48,145 bases of DNA from Gammaproteobacteria bacterium (GTDB taxonomy: Bacteria; Pseudomonadota; Gammaproteobacteria; Ga0077536). Below the pieces are notes generated by a model. That model did no database searches. It had not been told where the DNA came from and saw only the letters and a list, made by a program, of their open reading frames with translations. Shown here piece by piece: positions 37,353-45,938 of the stretch; positions within the stretch are counted from its first letter, which is position 1; every line of letters begins with the position of its first letter. Location of the stretch: positions 1-48,145 of the forward strand of contig JAIEQK010000022.1 in the NCBI GenBank assembly GCA_019747795.1, read 5' to 3'. Position numbers and translations under genes: made by a program.

Positions 37353-38201
37353 TCAGAACACGATGGGCAGTTCGAGATGGCGTTCGTAGATGAAGTCGCG
37401 ATGGGCGAGCAACGCCGGGGTGAGCGCGGCGGCAATCGCCGGGTTTGAATTGCCGTAGAGGTCCGGGCCACGGAAGGCGCTCGCCATCGGGCAGAGGTCG
37501 GGCGGCAGCGGCGCGAGGAAGCCGCAGGCCACGGCCCAGTGGATGTCGAGCGCGGACAGCGCGCCACCGATCAGGTAGCGCGGCCCGCTGCCGGGTTGTG
37601 CCGCGAGCTGGCGGTCGAGCGTCGTCAGCACCGCGACGATGCGCGACACCGCCACTTCGGCGTGGGCCGTGGTGTAGCCGTACTTGCTGCCCATGAAGGC
37701 GAAGAACTCTTGCCCGCGTGTGGCCGCGTCCTGCTGGCTGACCTGGGCGTGGATGGTCAGAATGCGCTTGTACCAGGTCAGGCCGAACTCGCCGGCGATT
37801 TCATTGATGAGGCCGAACATGCGCACGCGCTGTTCGATGTCGGCCGGCACCAAGGACGGCGAGGGCGCCAGCCGCTCGGCCAGGTTGAGCTGATCCACCC
37901 AGCTCGCCCGCGGGCGTTCGTCGTTCCACACCGCGACCGGCTGGCTGGACTGCCCGGTCCAGGCCTGGAGTTCGGACTGCGTGCCGCCCATGCCCATGGC
38001 GGCGTCGGCGGTGCCGGCGTTGCCGGTGACGACCGGCGTATAGGCGATACCCTTGACGTGGAAAATGCCCTTGCAGGCCTCGCGCCAGGGCCCGGGTACG
38101 GCGTAGTTGCCGAGCACCAGGCGCAGCCCCGGCATGTGCCTGGCTTCGGCGATGCTGGCGTAGCGCAGGCGGGTATCGTTGAGCTCGATGGTCGTGGACA
38201 T
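37353..38201 (-). CDS. Glutathione S-transferase-like protein
   Basis: 282 residues. The N-terminal part resembles an atypical thioredoxin-fold (LRLVLGNYAVPGPWREACKGIFHVKGIAYTPV), followed by an all-helical domain, with ALDIHWAVACGFLAPLPPD near the end as in GST C-domains. The Ser/Tyr/Cys that activates glutathione is not obvious; several GST-like orphans have this form. GAGA precedes ATG 38201. It lies between the hydrolase and the molybdopterin enzyme on the same strand, separated by 277 and 194 bases. Confidence 0.72.
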   Translation of the reverse strand: MSTTIELNDTRLRYASIAEARHMPGLRLVLGNYAVPGPWREACKGIFHVKGIAYTPVVTGNAGTADAAMGMGGTQSELQAWTGQSSQPVAVWNDERPRASWVDQLNLAERLAPSPSLVPADIEQRVRMFGLINEIAGEFGLTWYKRILTIHAQVSQQDAATRGQEFFAFMGSKYGYTTAHAEVAVSRIVAVLTTLDRQLAAQPGSGPRYLIGGALSALDIHWAVACGFLAPLPPDLCPMASAFRGPDLYGNSNPAIAAALTPALLAHRDFIYERHLELPIVF

Positions 38202-38395
38202 GGTCTGTCTCGCGGCTTAGAGGAGGAACTTCGCGGCAGCGATTGTATGCCCCGCGTTCGCTGCAGCCAGCCTCGAGTGCGGCGCAGGGCGCGTCAGGTC
38301 GCGGCAGCCGACCTTGCGGCGCGGGCCGGCAGACCGATCAACGCGCGCCTCGGCGGGGCGCGCTGGTCGGCAGACGCGCGCTCGCATGGGTGCCG

Positions 38396-40522
38396 TCACA
38401 CCCGCGCCACCTGCACCAGGTTGTCGGAGAAGGACGGCGCGTGGCCCATGTTGACGAACTCCGCCGAACTGACCACGTTGACCGTGCCGCGATTGAGCTG
38501 GCGCCAGTAACCGAGGGTGGCGACGACCACGCCGGGATTGACGTCCTCCGTAATCTCGGCGACGCCTTCGAAGGCGCCGCGGTCGTTGAATACCCGCACT
38601 GTCACACCCTGCTCGATCGCGCGCGCGGCGGCGTCCTGCGGATGAAGCAGCACGAACTGTTCACCTTGACCCTTGATCTTGTTCTCGATGTTCGCGTAGC
38701 AGGAATTCAGGAAACCGTGGCTCTTGGGCGAGACGATGTTGAGCGGGTATTTCGCCGCCAGCGTCGGATTGGTGGCGGGGGATTCGCGGCAAGGGACGTA
38801 GTCGGGCAGCTCGTCCAGCGGCTCGCCCCCCTGCATGTGCTCGTACATCTGGCGGAACGGGCCGGCGACGAAATTGCCATGCTTGGCAATGCTGGACTTG
38901 AACTCGCACTTGCCGGACGGCGTGGGGAAGTTGCCCGTGCGGTGCGGCGCGCGGTCGTCGGCGCCGCCGATGCTGAGATGGGCGTAGCCGTGTTCGCGCA
39001 ACGTCGCGAGCGAGATGCCGGCACAGGCAGGGCTCGCCCAGTCGACATAGTGCTCGAGGCACTCGCTGTCGGACCAGCGGAACTGCGGTTCGGTGTAGCC
39101 CATGCGCGCGGCCAGGCGCCGGAAGATCTCGTAGTTGGACAGGGCCTCGCCCGGCGGCTCGACGCACTTGGCATTGTAGGTCAGGTAATTGTGGCCCCAG
39201 GACAGGATGATGTCCTCCATCTCCGCGCCCATCGCCGCCGGCAGCACGATGTCGGCGTAGCTCGCGGTGTCGGACAGGAAGTGATCGGCCACCACCAGGA
39301 ACAAGTCCTCGCGCATGAGCCCGCGCACGATCTTGTCGCATTCCGGTGCCTGGGTGACGGGATTGGAGTTCCAGCACATCATCGACAGGATCGGCGGCTC
39401 CATCGGAATCTCGTTGGTGAGATGGCGGCCGATCTGCAGGTTGTTGATCGCGCGTGTGCCGGGCGGGATCCAGTCGGGCCGGCAGATAACATCGAAACGA
39501 TAGGGATGCTCCCACACCGGCATCTGCATGACGCCGCCGCCGACTTCGCGCCAGGCGCCGACCAGGCCCGGCAGGCAGCACACCGCGCGGATGGTCTGGC
39601 CGCCGCCGTGGTGGCGTTCGAGGGCGACGCCGATGCGGATCGCGGCCGGCCGGGTGGTGGCGTACTCACGCGCCAGGCGGCGGATGTCCGCCGCAGGGAT
39701 GCCGGTGATCTCCGCGGCCCACTCCGGCGTGCGCGCCTGCGCGCGCGCGGCGAGTTCGGCGTAGCCCGCCGTGTAGCGCTCGATATAGTCATGGTCGAGC
39801 AGGTTCTCCGCGATCAGTGTGTGGATCAGCGCCATCGCCAGCGCGCCGTCGGTGCCCGGTTTGGGCGCGAGGTGCCAGTCCGCCTCCTTGGCGGTGCGCG
39901 AGCGGTAGGCGTCGATCACCACCACCTTGGCACCGGCCTTCTGCGCGTCCTTGACGATGTGCCAGTGGTGCAGGTTGGTGCTTACGCTGTTGCAGGCCCA
40001 GATGATGATGTACTTCGAATGTTTGAAGGACTCCGGGTCCATGCCGCCGCTGGGACCGAAGGTCATCAGCCAGGCGGTAGCCGAACCTTCGCCGCAGAAG
40101 GTGCGCTCGGTCACCGTCGCGCCCATACGATTGAAGAAGGAGTCGCCGCCGTTCAGGCCGTGTACCAGGCCCTGATGGCCGAGGTAGCTGTAGGGCGCGA
40201 TGGCCTGCGGGCCGTGGCTCGCGATGATCGATTTCCAGCGCGTGGTGATCTCGTCCAGCGCGGCGTCCCAACTGATGCGTGTGAACTGCTTGCTGCCCTT
40301 GGGGCCGCTGCGTTTGAGCGGATGGAGCAGGCGGTCAGGATGGTAGTGGCGCTTCTCGTAGTCCTTCAGCTTCACGCACAGGCCGCCGCGGGTCAGCGGG
40401 TGATGGGGATTGCCGCGCACGCCGACCAGCCTGCCGTTCTCCACTTCGAACACCATGGAACAAGTGTCGGGGCAATCGTGCGGGCAGCCGCCGTGATGCG
40501 TGGTCCTGGTTACCGTGGCCAT
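38396..40522 (-). CDS. Molybdopterin-dependent oxidoreductase (DMSO reductase family)
   Basis: 708 residues. A 4Fe-4S site is formed by C13, C17, C21 and C49 (GGCPHDCPDTCSM, then GGLCVK). The molybdopterin domains have WDAALDEI, ERTFCGEGSAT around the likely Mo-ligand region and, in the C-terminal part, PLNIVSPKSHGFLNS and HPQDAAARAIEQG. No Tat signal is visible, so it is probably cytoplasmic. There is no partner iron-sulfur or membrane subunit beside it. GGAGAG precedes the ATG at 40522. The substrate is not deducible; formate, thiosulfate and polysulfide enzymes share this fold. Confidence 0.88.
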   Translation of the reverse strand: MATVTRTTHHGGCPHDCPDTCSMVFEVENGRLVGVRGNPHHPLTRGGLCVKLKDYEKRHYHPDRLLHPLKRSGPKGSKQFTRISWDAALDEITTRWKSIIASHGPQAIAPYSYLGHQGLVHGLNGGDSFFNRMGATVTERTFCGEGSATAWLMTFGPSGGMDPESFKHSKYIIIWACNSVSTNLHHWHIVKDAQKAGAKVVVIDAYRSRTAKEADWHLAPKPGTDGALAMALIHTLIAENLLDHDYIERYTAGYAELAARAQARTPEWAAEITGIPAADIRRLAREYATTRPAAIRIGVALERHHGGGQTIRAVCCLPGLVGAWREVGGGVMQMPVWEHPYRFDVICRPDWIPPGTRAINNLQIGRHLTNEIPMEPPILSMMCWNSNPVTQAPECDKIVRGLMREDLFLVVADHFLSDTASYADIVLPAAMGAEMEDIILSWGHNYLTYNAKCVEPPGEALSNYEIFRRLAARMGYTEPQFRWSDSECLEHYVDWASPACAGISLATLREHGYAHLSIGGADDRAPHRTGNFPTPSGKCEFKSSIAKHGNFVAGPFRQMYEHMQGGEPLDELPDYVPCRESPATNPTLAAKYPLNIVSPKSHGFLNSCYANIENKIKGQGEQFVLLHPQDAAARAIEQGVTVRVFNDRGAFEGVAEITEDVNPGVVVATLGYWRQLNRGTVNVVSSAEFVNMGHAPSFSDNLVQVARV

Positions 40523-40855
40523 GGGAACTCTCCACCGAGGTTGGAATTCTGCGGACACGATACTTAAATCCCGACTCGCTTACGATTCCGCCCGGCAGCG
40601 CCTTGAGAGAAGCCCTGCAGATTATGGCGTTTTATCGCGCGCCGCGTGATCGTCCGCCCGCCCTGGGCGAGGGTCAGCACTGCGGGCGCGCAGGCGAAAC
40701 GAGCCTCATCGACACAGGCCTCGTGATTACGTGCGACCTGCCGGGGTTTAGAGGTAGTTGACCAGCAGGTCGGTGGATCCGACGAGGCCCTTGGCCGACT
40801 GGAACGGGATGCGGAGAACCGTTAGCTGTGCGAAGACGAACGCGAGGCCGGGGAG
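40523..40855. other. Intergenic stretch between the molybdoenzyme and the transposase relic
   Basis: About 330 bases. Nothing clear is seen in 40523-40770. From about 40760 the plus strand may already contain further decayed transposase sequence (DQQVGGSDEALGRLERDAENR), interrupted by stop codons. Confidence 0.4.
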
Positions 40856-41204
40856 ATGGTGCAGCAGCAGAGTTCGTCTATCGACTACCGCATTGCCGTC
40901 GAGCCGCAACAGGGCCGCAAGGTGTTCACGCTGCAGACGCTGCCGGCGTTAGGAGAGCCCTTCGATGACGATGCCGGAAAGCTTGCTGGATTCTCTCTGC
41001 ACGCGGGTGTGTCGGCCCACGCGGGTCAACGCCGGAAGCTTGGACGGCCATGCCGTTACATCAGTCGGCCGGCCCTCTCGGAAAAGCGTGAAGGTGGATC
41101 CGGAAGGGCGGGCACCGGCAGACCGCCGTGCCGCGATGACTTCGGCACAGCGCCTGAAGCGGGTTTTCGGGATCGACTTAGAGACGCGCGCGGCCGGCGG
41201 CGCG
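40856..41204 (+). pseudogene. IS91-family transposase relic (Y2-type)
   Basis: Two pieces of an IS91-type transposase are readable in different frames. Piece 1 (40856-41089) has SIDYRIAVEPQQGRKVFTLQTLP, then KLAGFSLHAGVSAHAGQRRKL and CRYISRPALSEKR, all typical of this family. Piece 2 (about 41120-41204) has ADRRAAMTSAQRLKRVFGID, corresponding to the ...MTWAQRLKRVFxIDIETC end; the Cys pair after it is lost. The segment between the pieces, about 100 residues in the intact protein, is deleted. It lies among unrelated genes, marking an old mobile element. Confidence 0.75.
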
Positions 41205-41223
41205 ACTCGCCGTCGGCGGCAAC

Positions 41224-41249
41224 CCTCCCGCCAGGCTTCTAGCGGGAGG
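41224..41249. terminator. Hairpin at the end of the membrane protein gene
   Basis: CCTCCCGC (41224-41231) pairs perfectly with GCGGGAGG (41242-41249) across ten bases that contain the stop codon at 41239. No T-run. Confidence 0.4.
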
Positions 41250-41670
41250 CCGAACCCGGCATGCCGTGGCCGGCGCGGCAGCTGGCCTGCTGTTGCTCGA
41301 GTTGGACGGTGCGGGCCAGCACGGGCAGCAGGCCGAGGCTGCCGGTGAAGATGACGAGTATCACCCAGACCTCGGAGCGCATGCCGGCCGCCCGGGCGCG
41401 ATTCTGCAGCAGGAAAAAAGCCGCCGTCACGCCCATCAGCCGATCGAACCAGATCTGCATTCCCCACAGCGAACCGGTGGGTACCGGCCAGAACGCGGTG
41501 TGCCCCTCCTGGACGAGCGCGAACAGCGTCAGTACTGCCAGCGGCAGGAATGCGGCGGCCGGCACCAGCCAGCCCGGCCACGACACACGCTGCTTCGTCT
41601 GGGTAATGAGCAACATCACGAAGGCCGCCACGGCGAGTCCGCCGAAGGCCATCATCTGAAACGTGTACAT
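41239..41670 (-). CDS. Four-helix membrane protein of unknown function
   Basis: 143 residues with four hydrophobic helices: about 3-20 (MMAFGGLAVAAFVMLLI), 31-50 (WLVPAAAFLPLAVLTLFAL), 65-85 (MQIWFDRLMGVTAAFFLLQN) and 95-115 (VWVILVIFTGSLGLLPVLAR). AGGAGGGAG precedes ATG 41670 at ideal spacing, which supports a translated gene. No family is recognised; a short soluble tail follows the last helix. A stem-loop with 8-bp arms (41224-41249) spans its stop codon and may end transcription. Confidence 0.65.
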   Translation of the reverse strand: MYTFQMMAFGGLAVAAFVMLLITQTKQRVSWPGWLVPAAAFLPLAVLTLFALVQEGHTAFWPVPTGSLWGMQIWFDRLMGVTAAFFLLQNRARAAGMRSEVWVILVIFTGSLGLLPVLARTVQLEQQQASCRAGHGMPGSASR

Positions 41671-42153
41671 ACTCCCTCCTCCTGGACGACGGGCATCGTG
41701 CACGCGTTCGCGGTGACGACGCGGTTCGGGTATAGAGCGGGCTTAGGCGCAGCCGCCCTCGCGCGGCTCGTCGGGCCAGCGCTGAGAAGTGCTACGCCTC
41801 GACGACGGATCCCGTTCCCGAGAGCAGTGTAGACGATTGCCAGGCTGCGCAATGCCTCACGGACGCCGTAGCCGGGGCGCCCGTGGCGCCGCCCGAACTT
41901 GTGTCAGGATGCTGCTGCCGGCTCGTGCCGCAGCCATAGATCCTGGGCGTCACGCTGGCCGCAGGCGCCGGTGCGGCGCACCAGGTCCGGACGGCTGCCG
42001 TCGATGCCATCGTGCTCGCTGCGCGACCGTCGTCGAAACGCGAGTCGAGAAGTCCAGCGCTCGGGCTCGCATAGACGTGGCGATCGGGCGAATGAAACGC
42101 CGGTGACTCACGCGAGCCTAACCGCGTGCCGCCCACGCTGCTCTTTGGATCCA
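41671..42153. other. Intergenic stretch, no supported gene
   Basis: About 480 bases upstream of the membrane protein gene. Open frames are GC-biased shadows with no recognised family. Nothing else of note seen. Confidence 0.4.
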
Positions 42154-42293
42154 CACGATGCAGGCTTCACCAGCCAAGCGGATCAGTAGCCCGCGGGACA
42201 GGCCGGACTTGGCGGGATGCTGACGAAGTGATGCACGAGCGTTCAATCCGTGGTCAGTCGCCTCGCAGTGGCGTGCGCTCCTCCTCACATCGA
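42154..42293 (-). pseudogene. C-terminal relic of a third metallo-hydrolase copy
   Basis: The minus-strand frame reads EATDHGLNARASLRQH, then KSGLSRGLLI and GEACIV, matching residue by residue the end of the hydrolase at 44257-45078 (EAAHHALNTRAALRRH, AGLAGRVLI, GETCLV). The nucleotide sequence also aligns along about 140 bases. The TGA stop position reads TGG here and the frame runs on. No catalytic part remains. Confidence 0.6.
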
Positions 42294-42712
42294 GAGGGGG
42301 GCACATCGTCGGAACCTTAAGGCGTAGACACCACGAAAAAATCGTTTTAATCGTTCTTGGAAAGCAATAATGCCGGCCTGACAATCGGATTAAAGCTTTT
42401 TTCTACCACTCCGCTATTTTGATCCGCGGCATCCAGTCGAGCCCGCCAATTCCTGCGCCCCCTCCCTCGGCGCCTTCGGACACTCATCTTCGATGTGGAG
42501 CCTCCAACGATGTTTGGACGCAAGCGCACGCCTCCCGTGGTTTCCCGTGATCTGCAAGACCAATCGCTTCACTCAGGGCGCGAGGCGTTCCGAGACAACT
42601 GGTGCGCGTTCAGTCGCGATCTTCCAGGGCACGATGCACGAAGTCACCAACCAGTCTGCGACTCTCTGGCATCTGTGATGCACAAGAACACAACGTCGAG
42701 GGGGACGCGGCC
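42294..42712. other. Intergenic stretch before the HD-GYP gene
   Basis: About 420 bases. It holds an AT-rich pocket at 42335-42420 (ATCGTTTTA and ATCGTTCTT repeats), probably containing the promoter of the HD-GYP gene. No separate gene is supported. Confidence 0.4.
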
Positions 42713-43867
42713 GTGACTGCATCAATCCATCAGACTGCGCCAGCGGCTACCCACCTACTGTGCTCCGAAGATCTGCCCGTTGGGCAGGCGCTGCCGTGGC
42801 CAGTCTATGATTCAGCCGGGAATCTCTTGCTGAGCGCGGGTCAACTCGTGAAGGATGAACACACGATTGATGCGCTCCTTGCTCGACACGCGTGCCGCGA
42901 GCTGTCCGCGGCGGATAAACAGCCCTCGTTGGATCGCGTCAAGTCGCACCGAGAACCCTTTACGGAGCTGGCAGCACTGCTCGATAAGCTCGCCGATGGT
43001 TTGGGCGCTATTTCTCGCGGCCGCGATGGAGTGGGCGCCGAATGGATCGCGGAACTCGCCGATGGCGTGGAAAGCCTTGTAACGCTTGATGACAATGCTC
43101 TGCTGGGCGCGTTGCTCTTGAATGAAGAGCTAGGATACTCAGTGGCCCACGCGTGTATGTGCGCATCTCTATGCGACATCGTGGCGCGCCGCCTCCCGCT
43201 CCGAGACTCGGATCGCAGAAGCTTGATTGCCGCTGCGCTAACCAGCAACGTAGGCATGTTCGATATCCAGGATCAACTGTCCGAGCAGGCTGGACCGCTT
43301 GACGACGCACAAGCGCGGGCCGTGAATGCGCACCCGGAGAAGAGCGTCAGGCTGCTGATACGGGCAGGCGTAAGCGACGAGCTATGGTTGGCGACGATCT
43401 CCCAGCACCATGAACGACTCGATGGGTCAGGATATCCTAACGGTCTGTGTGGCGACGCTATCGGCTTGACGGCCCGCTTGCTAGCTCTGTCCGACATCTA
43501 CGCGGCAATGGTTCTCCCACGTCAATACCGTGATGGGATCCATGCGCAAGGCGCATTGCGGAGCATCTTCAGCCAGCGGGGATCCAAAGTGGATGCCCAA
43601 CTCGTGGGACCGTTTATCAAGGAGCTCGGCGTCTTTCCACCTGGCGCGCTCGTGCGACTCCAATGCGGCGAGACGGCAATGGTGGTTCGACGCAATCCGG
43701 TTCATCCGCAGAAGCCCATTGTCAGGAGCGTCTACAACGCATTCGGCCGTCCTCTGGACCGGCCAACTGTGCGGGACAGCGCTGAAGCGTCTCCCTACAC
43801 CATCGTCGAAGCCTTGCGGCGGCAGACGCTCCCTTTCACCCTTCAGGAGATGTGGGGCTATCGCTGA
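42713..43867 (+). CDS. HD-GYP-domain protein with degenerate HD dyad
   Basis: 384 residues from GTG 42713, with GAGGGG upstream. An N-terminal region (about 1-110) is followed by an HD-GYP domain. The GYP half is intact: QHHERLDGSGYPNG (231-244). The HD half is degenerate: where cyclic di-GMP phosphodiesterases have LLHDIGK it has ALTSNVGM (176-183), so the metal-binding His-Asp pair is missing. The upstream helix has YSVAHACMC. I infer a catalytically weak or inactive protein that may still bind cyclic di-GMP or partners. Similar degenerate forms exist in proteobacteria. Confidence 0.85.
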   Translation: MTASIHQTAPAATHLLCSEDLPVGQALPWPVYDSAGNLLLSAGQLVKDEHTIDALLARHACRELSAADKQPSLDRVKSHREPFTELAALLDKLADGLGAISRGRDGVGAEWIAELADGVESLVTLDDNALLGALLLNEELGYSVAHACMCASLCDIVARRLPLRDSDRRSLIAAALTSNVGMFDIQDQLSEQAGPLDDAQARAVNAHPEKSVRLLIRAGVSDELWLATISQHHERLDGSGYPNGLCGDAIGLTARLLALSDIYAAMVLPRQYRDGIHAQGALRSIFSQRGSKVDAQLVGPFIKELGVFPPGALVRLQCGETAMVVRRNPVHPQKPIVRSVYNAFGRPLDRPTVRDSAEASPYTIVEALRRQTLPFTLQEMWGYR

Positions 43868-43924
43868 CCCTGCGGACATCGAACTCTAGAAGCCACGCCC
43901 TCGTGTGGAACGTTTGCAGTGATC

Positions 43925-44110
43925 GACTCGGCGGTCGGCTCTCCGGTCTCTTCGGGCTTGACCGTATCGATCAACTTGTGACGGCCATGCGTTGAGGCAC
44001 CGACCCGGGCGGCCATATCAGCGTGCGACTAGCCGCGGTCCTTGACCTGGCGAATGCCTCGTCTCGAACTTGGACGTAAGGCGTGCTCGGGCCACCTGGC
44101 TTCCTCCCAT
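43925..44110 (-). pseudogene. IS3-family transposase OrfA relic
   Basis: One minus-strand frame reads GIRQVKDRG, a stop, then SHADMAARVGASTHGRHKL and IDTVKPEETGEP. This fits the IS3-type OrfA pattern (RQVxDRGYSxAxVAxRLGVSTHSLYKW, then VKP). The N-terminal part (RARLTSKFET) is one frame away. An internal stop and frameshift show it is dead. The remainder of 43868-44256 has no gene. Confidence 0.55.
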
Positions 44111-44256
44111 TCCCGTAATCCTAGGGCGAAATCTTCTCCGAGGTGGGGAAAACGCAAACTCTGAACCCAAAACCCCTGATCCCGGAGGCGTGCCCGCACT
44201 CACCGCCAGTGAGTGCTTCTGAGGAATCTCCGCCCATGACGAGCCCATCGCAGTGC

Positions 44257-45078
44257 TCACACCAGGCAGGTTTCACCATCCATGGGGATCAGGACCCTGC
44301 CGGCCAAACCCGCCTCGGCGAGGTGACGACGAAGTGCAGCGCGAGTGTTCAGTGCGTGGTGAGCCGCCTCGAGGTGGCTTGCAATGATCGTCGCATCGGG
44401 AGCGGCTTCACACACACGGCACACGTCTTCGCTGTTCATGATGATGCTGCCGAGCCCCACTATCTGGGCATCGCCGGCATTCAGGACAATGACATCGGGC
44501 CGGTACTGGCGAATATTGGCCTCGACGTACTCGTTCCAAACCGTGTCACCAGCCAGATAGAGAGTCTTCTCTGATGGGTGGCTGAATACGACCCCACACA
44601 CTTCGAGCAGGCCGTCATAAGCGACCCCTAGCGCCTCGTCCGAGCCGTGTTGGCCCGGCACCTTCTTGAGTTTCACACCCTTGAATACCGGATTGCCGGT
44701 CAGCACACGCACATCGCTGAAAGTCTTGCCGTCGACATATCTGAAGTGCGCCCCATCCTCGAGGTCGATCCAGCCGGCCTGGCTGATGAATGCCTTGTCG
44801 GCGGCGTGCTGTACGAAAATCGGCATGTCCGCCGGGATGCTCTCCGCAGCCGTGTGGTCCCAGTGATCTGTATGGACATGCGTGACGATGACGGCATCCA
44901 CGTCCAGGATTTCATCAATTGGTACCGGCAGTGGGGTGGTGGGTTGCCGTAGATGATCGTTCGCGCATCCGGGCCAGGCGGGCATGGAATCCTTGGGAGC
45001 CAGCCATGGATCGACCAGGAACCTGACACCACCGTATTCAATTACGAGAGTTGCGCTCCTTATCTGCCTGATCTTCAT
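44257..45078 (-). CDS. Metallo-beta-lactamase-fold hydrolase (UlaG-like), module copy 2
   Basis: 273 residues, a close paralogue of the protein at 25494-26264. The metal motif is H67-V-H69-T-D71-H72 in THVHTDHWDH; PGQHGSDEA, LAGDTVWNEY and ASHLEAAHHAL follow. Compared with copy 1 it carries an insertion around residues 105-125 (HFRYVDGKTFSDVRV). The ATG at 45078 begins MKIRQIRSATL. Unlike copy 1 it points away from its SnoaL partner: the two are divergent across 449 bases containing operator copy E and a palindrome. Confidence 0.87.
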   Translation of the reverse strand: MKIRQIRSATLVIEYGGVRFLVDPWLAPKDSMPAWPGCANDHLRQPTTPLPVPIDEILDVDAVIVTHVHTDHWDHTAAESIPADMPIFVQHAADKAFISQAGWIDLEDGAHFRYVDGKTFSDVRVLTGNPVFKGVKLKKVPGQHGSDEALGVAYDGLLEVCGVVFSHPSEKTLYLAGDTVWNEYVEANIRQYRPDVIVLNAGDAQIVGLGSIIMNSEDVCRVCEAAPDATIIASHLEAAHHALNTRAALRRHLAEAGLAGRVLIPMDGETCLV

Positions 45079-45168
45079 GAGACTGCTCCAGTAGGTTTCG
45101 TTTCGAGGCCTGGCAGTCTTACTCGCGGTCAAAAGCGACACAAGGACTGAAGCGCGATCCAGCAAAGC

Positions 45169-45198
45169 TTGGCCCGATTCTTACGCAATATGTCCCGG
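45169..45198 (+). promoter_or_regulatory. Direct-repeat operator, copy E
   Basis: Half-sites TTGGCCCGA (45169-45177) and ATGTCCCGG (45190-45198), 21 bases apart, with ACGCA at the centre. It lies 91 bases upstream of the second metallo-hydrolase and 330 bases before the divergent SnoaL-like gene. Confidence 0.62.
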
Positions 45199-45482
45199 CG
45201 CGAACTACATTTCGACGTAGATGTGACTGATCATGCTGACGCCACCTGGCGACGCCGGCTTCACGGATGGTTGCGATACGGCGCGAGTCCATCGACGGTC
45301 AATTACGGGTCGCGGATGGCAGGAAGATTCGTGGCCACTATTCTTCACGCCGAGCGCGAGCCCCATGAAAATCGTGAATCACCCGACGCTCGACCGGGCG
45401 CAGCTTCAAAGCGGCCTGGCTTGCAACAAGAAGACTGACCGGAGCCCGGTGCCGGAGTGCCGCGAATCGTGCAGCATCTGAC

Positions 45483-45500
45483 CGCTGACAAGTGTCAGCG
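45483..45500. promoter_or_regulatory. 18-base palindrome before the second SnoaL-like gene
   Basis: CGCTGACA-AG-TGTCAGCG is a perfect inverted repeat ending 27 bases before the ATG at 45528. It could be a dimeric repressor site or a leader hairpin. I did not find this palindrome in front of copy 1. Confidence 0.5.
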
Positions 45501-45527
45501 AGATTAACGCGAGCGGAGAAAAATCAA

Positions 45528-45935
45528 ATGTCTCTTGAGCAGAACAAGCAACTGGTGCGGAGCTTCTATGAAGCAATAGAAAAGGGCGACTTCGAGGCGC
45601 TGCACGACATGGTGCACAAGGACTTCGTTTTCTATAACCAGGTCGACACCGCGTGGCCTGGCGTGCAGGGCCTCATCGATTCGGAGAAGAAGAACTTCGA
45701 TTCGTGGGAGAGCTATAAATTTCCGGTCGAGGCGCTCATTGCGGAGGGCGACAAGGTCGCGGCCTACATGCTGTTCGAGGGGCGGGGCTATCGCTCGAAC
45801 CTGTTCGGCGTACCCGCCAACGGCAAGAACATACGCATCTCGATCATGATGTATCTCTCCATCAAGGATGGAAAGATCGTCGAGAAGCGCGCCCACTTCG
45901 ATATGGGTGACGTGATGCGGCAGCTTGCTTCCTGA
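45528..45935 (+). CDS. SnoaL-like (NTF2-fold) protein, module copy 2
   Basis: 135 residues, same length as the protein at 26312-26719 and collinear with it: NKQLVRSFYEAIEKGDFEAL, then DMVHKDFVFYNQVD, and a C-terminus of DGKIVEKRAHFDMGDVMRQL. The fold is a small alpha+beta cone found in isomerases and cyclases; no catalytic Asp/His pair is assigned. GGAG lies before the ATG at 45528; an in-frame ATG 36 bases earlier lacks similarity. It converges on the second GlxA-type regulator with three bases between stops. Confidence 0.85.
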   Translation: MSLEQNKQLVRSFYEAIEKGDFEALHDMVHKDFVFYNQVDTAWPGVQGLIDSEKKNFDSWESYKFPVEALIAEGDKVAAYMLFEGRGYRSNLFGVPANGKNIRISIMMYLSIKDGKIVEKRAHFDMGDVMRQLAS

Positions 45936-45938
45936 ATA

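Noticed and set aside
38243..40567. A 774-residue open frame antisense to the molybdopterin oxidoreductase
   Set aside because: High GC leaves long antisense frames; this one is low-complexity (Arg/Ala/Gly/His rich) and has no domain, whereas the opposite strand encodes a complete enzyme.
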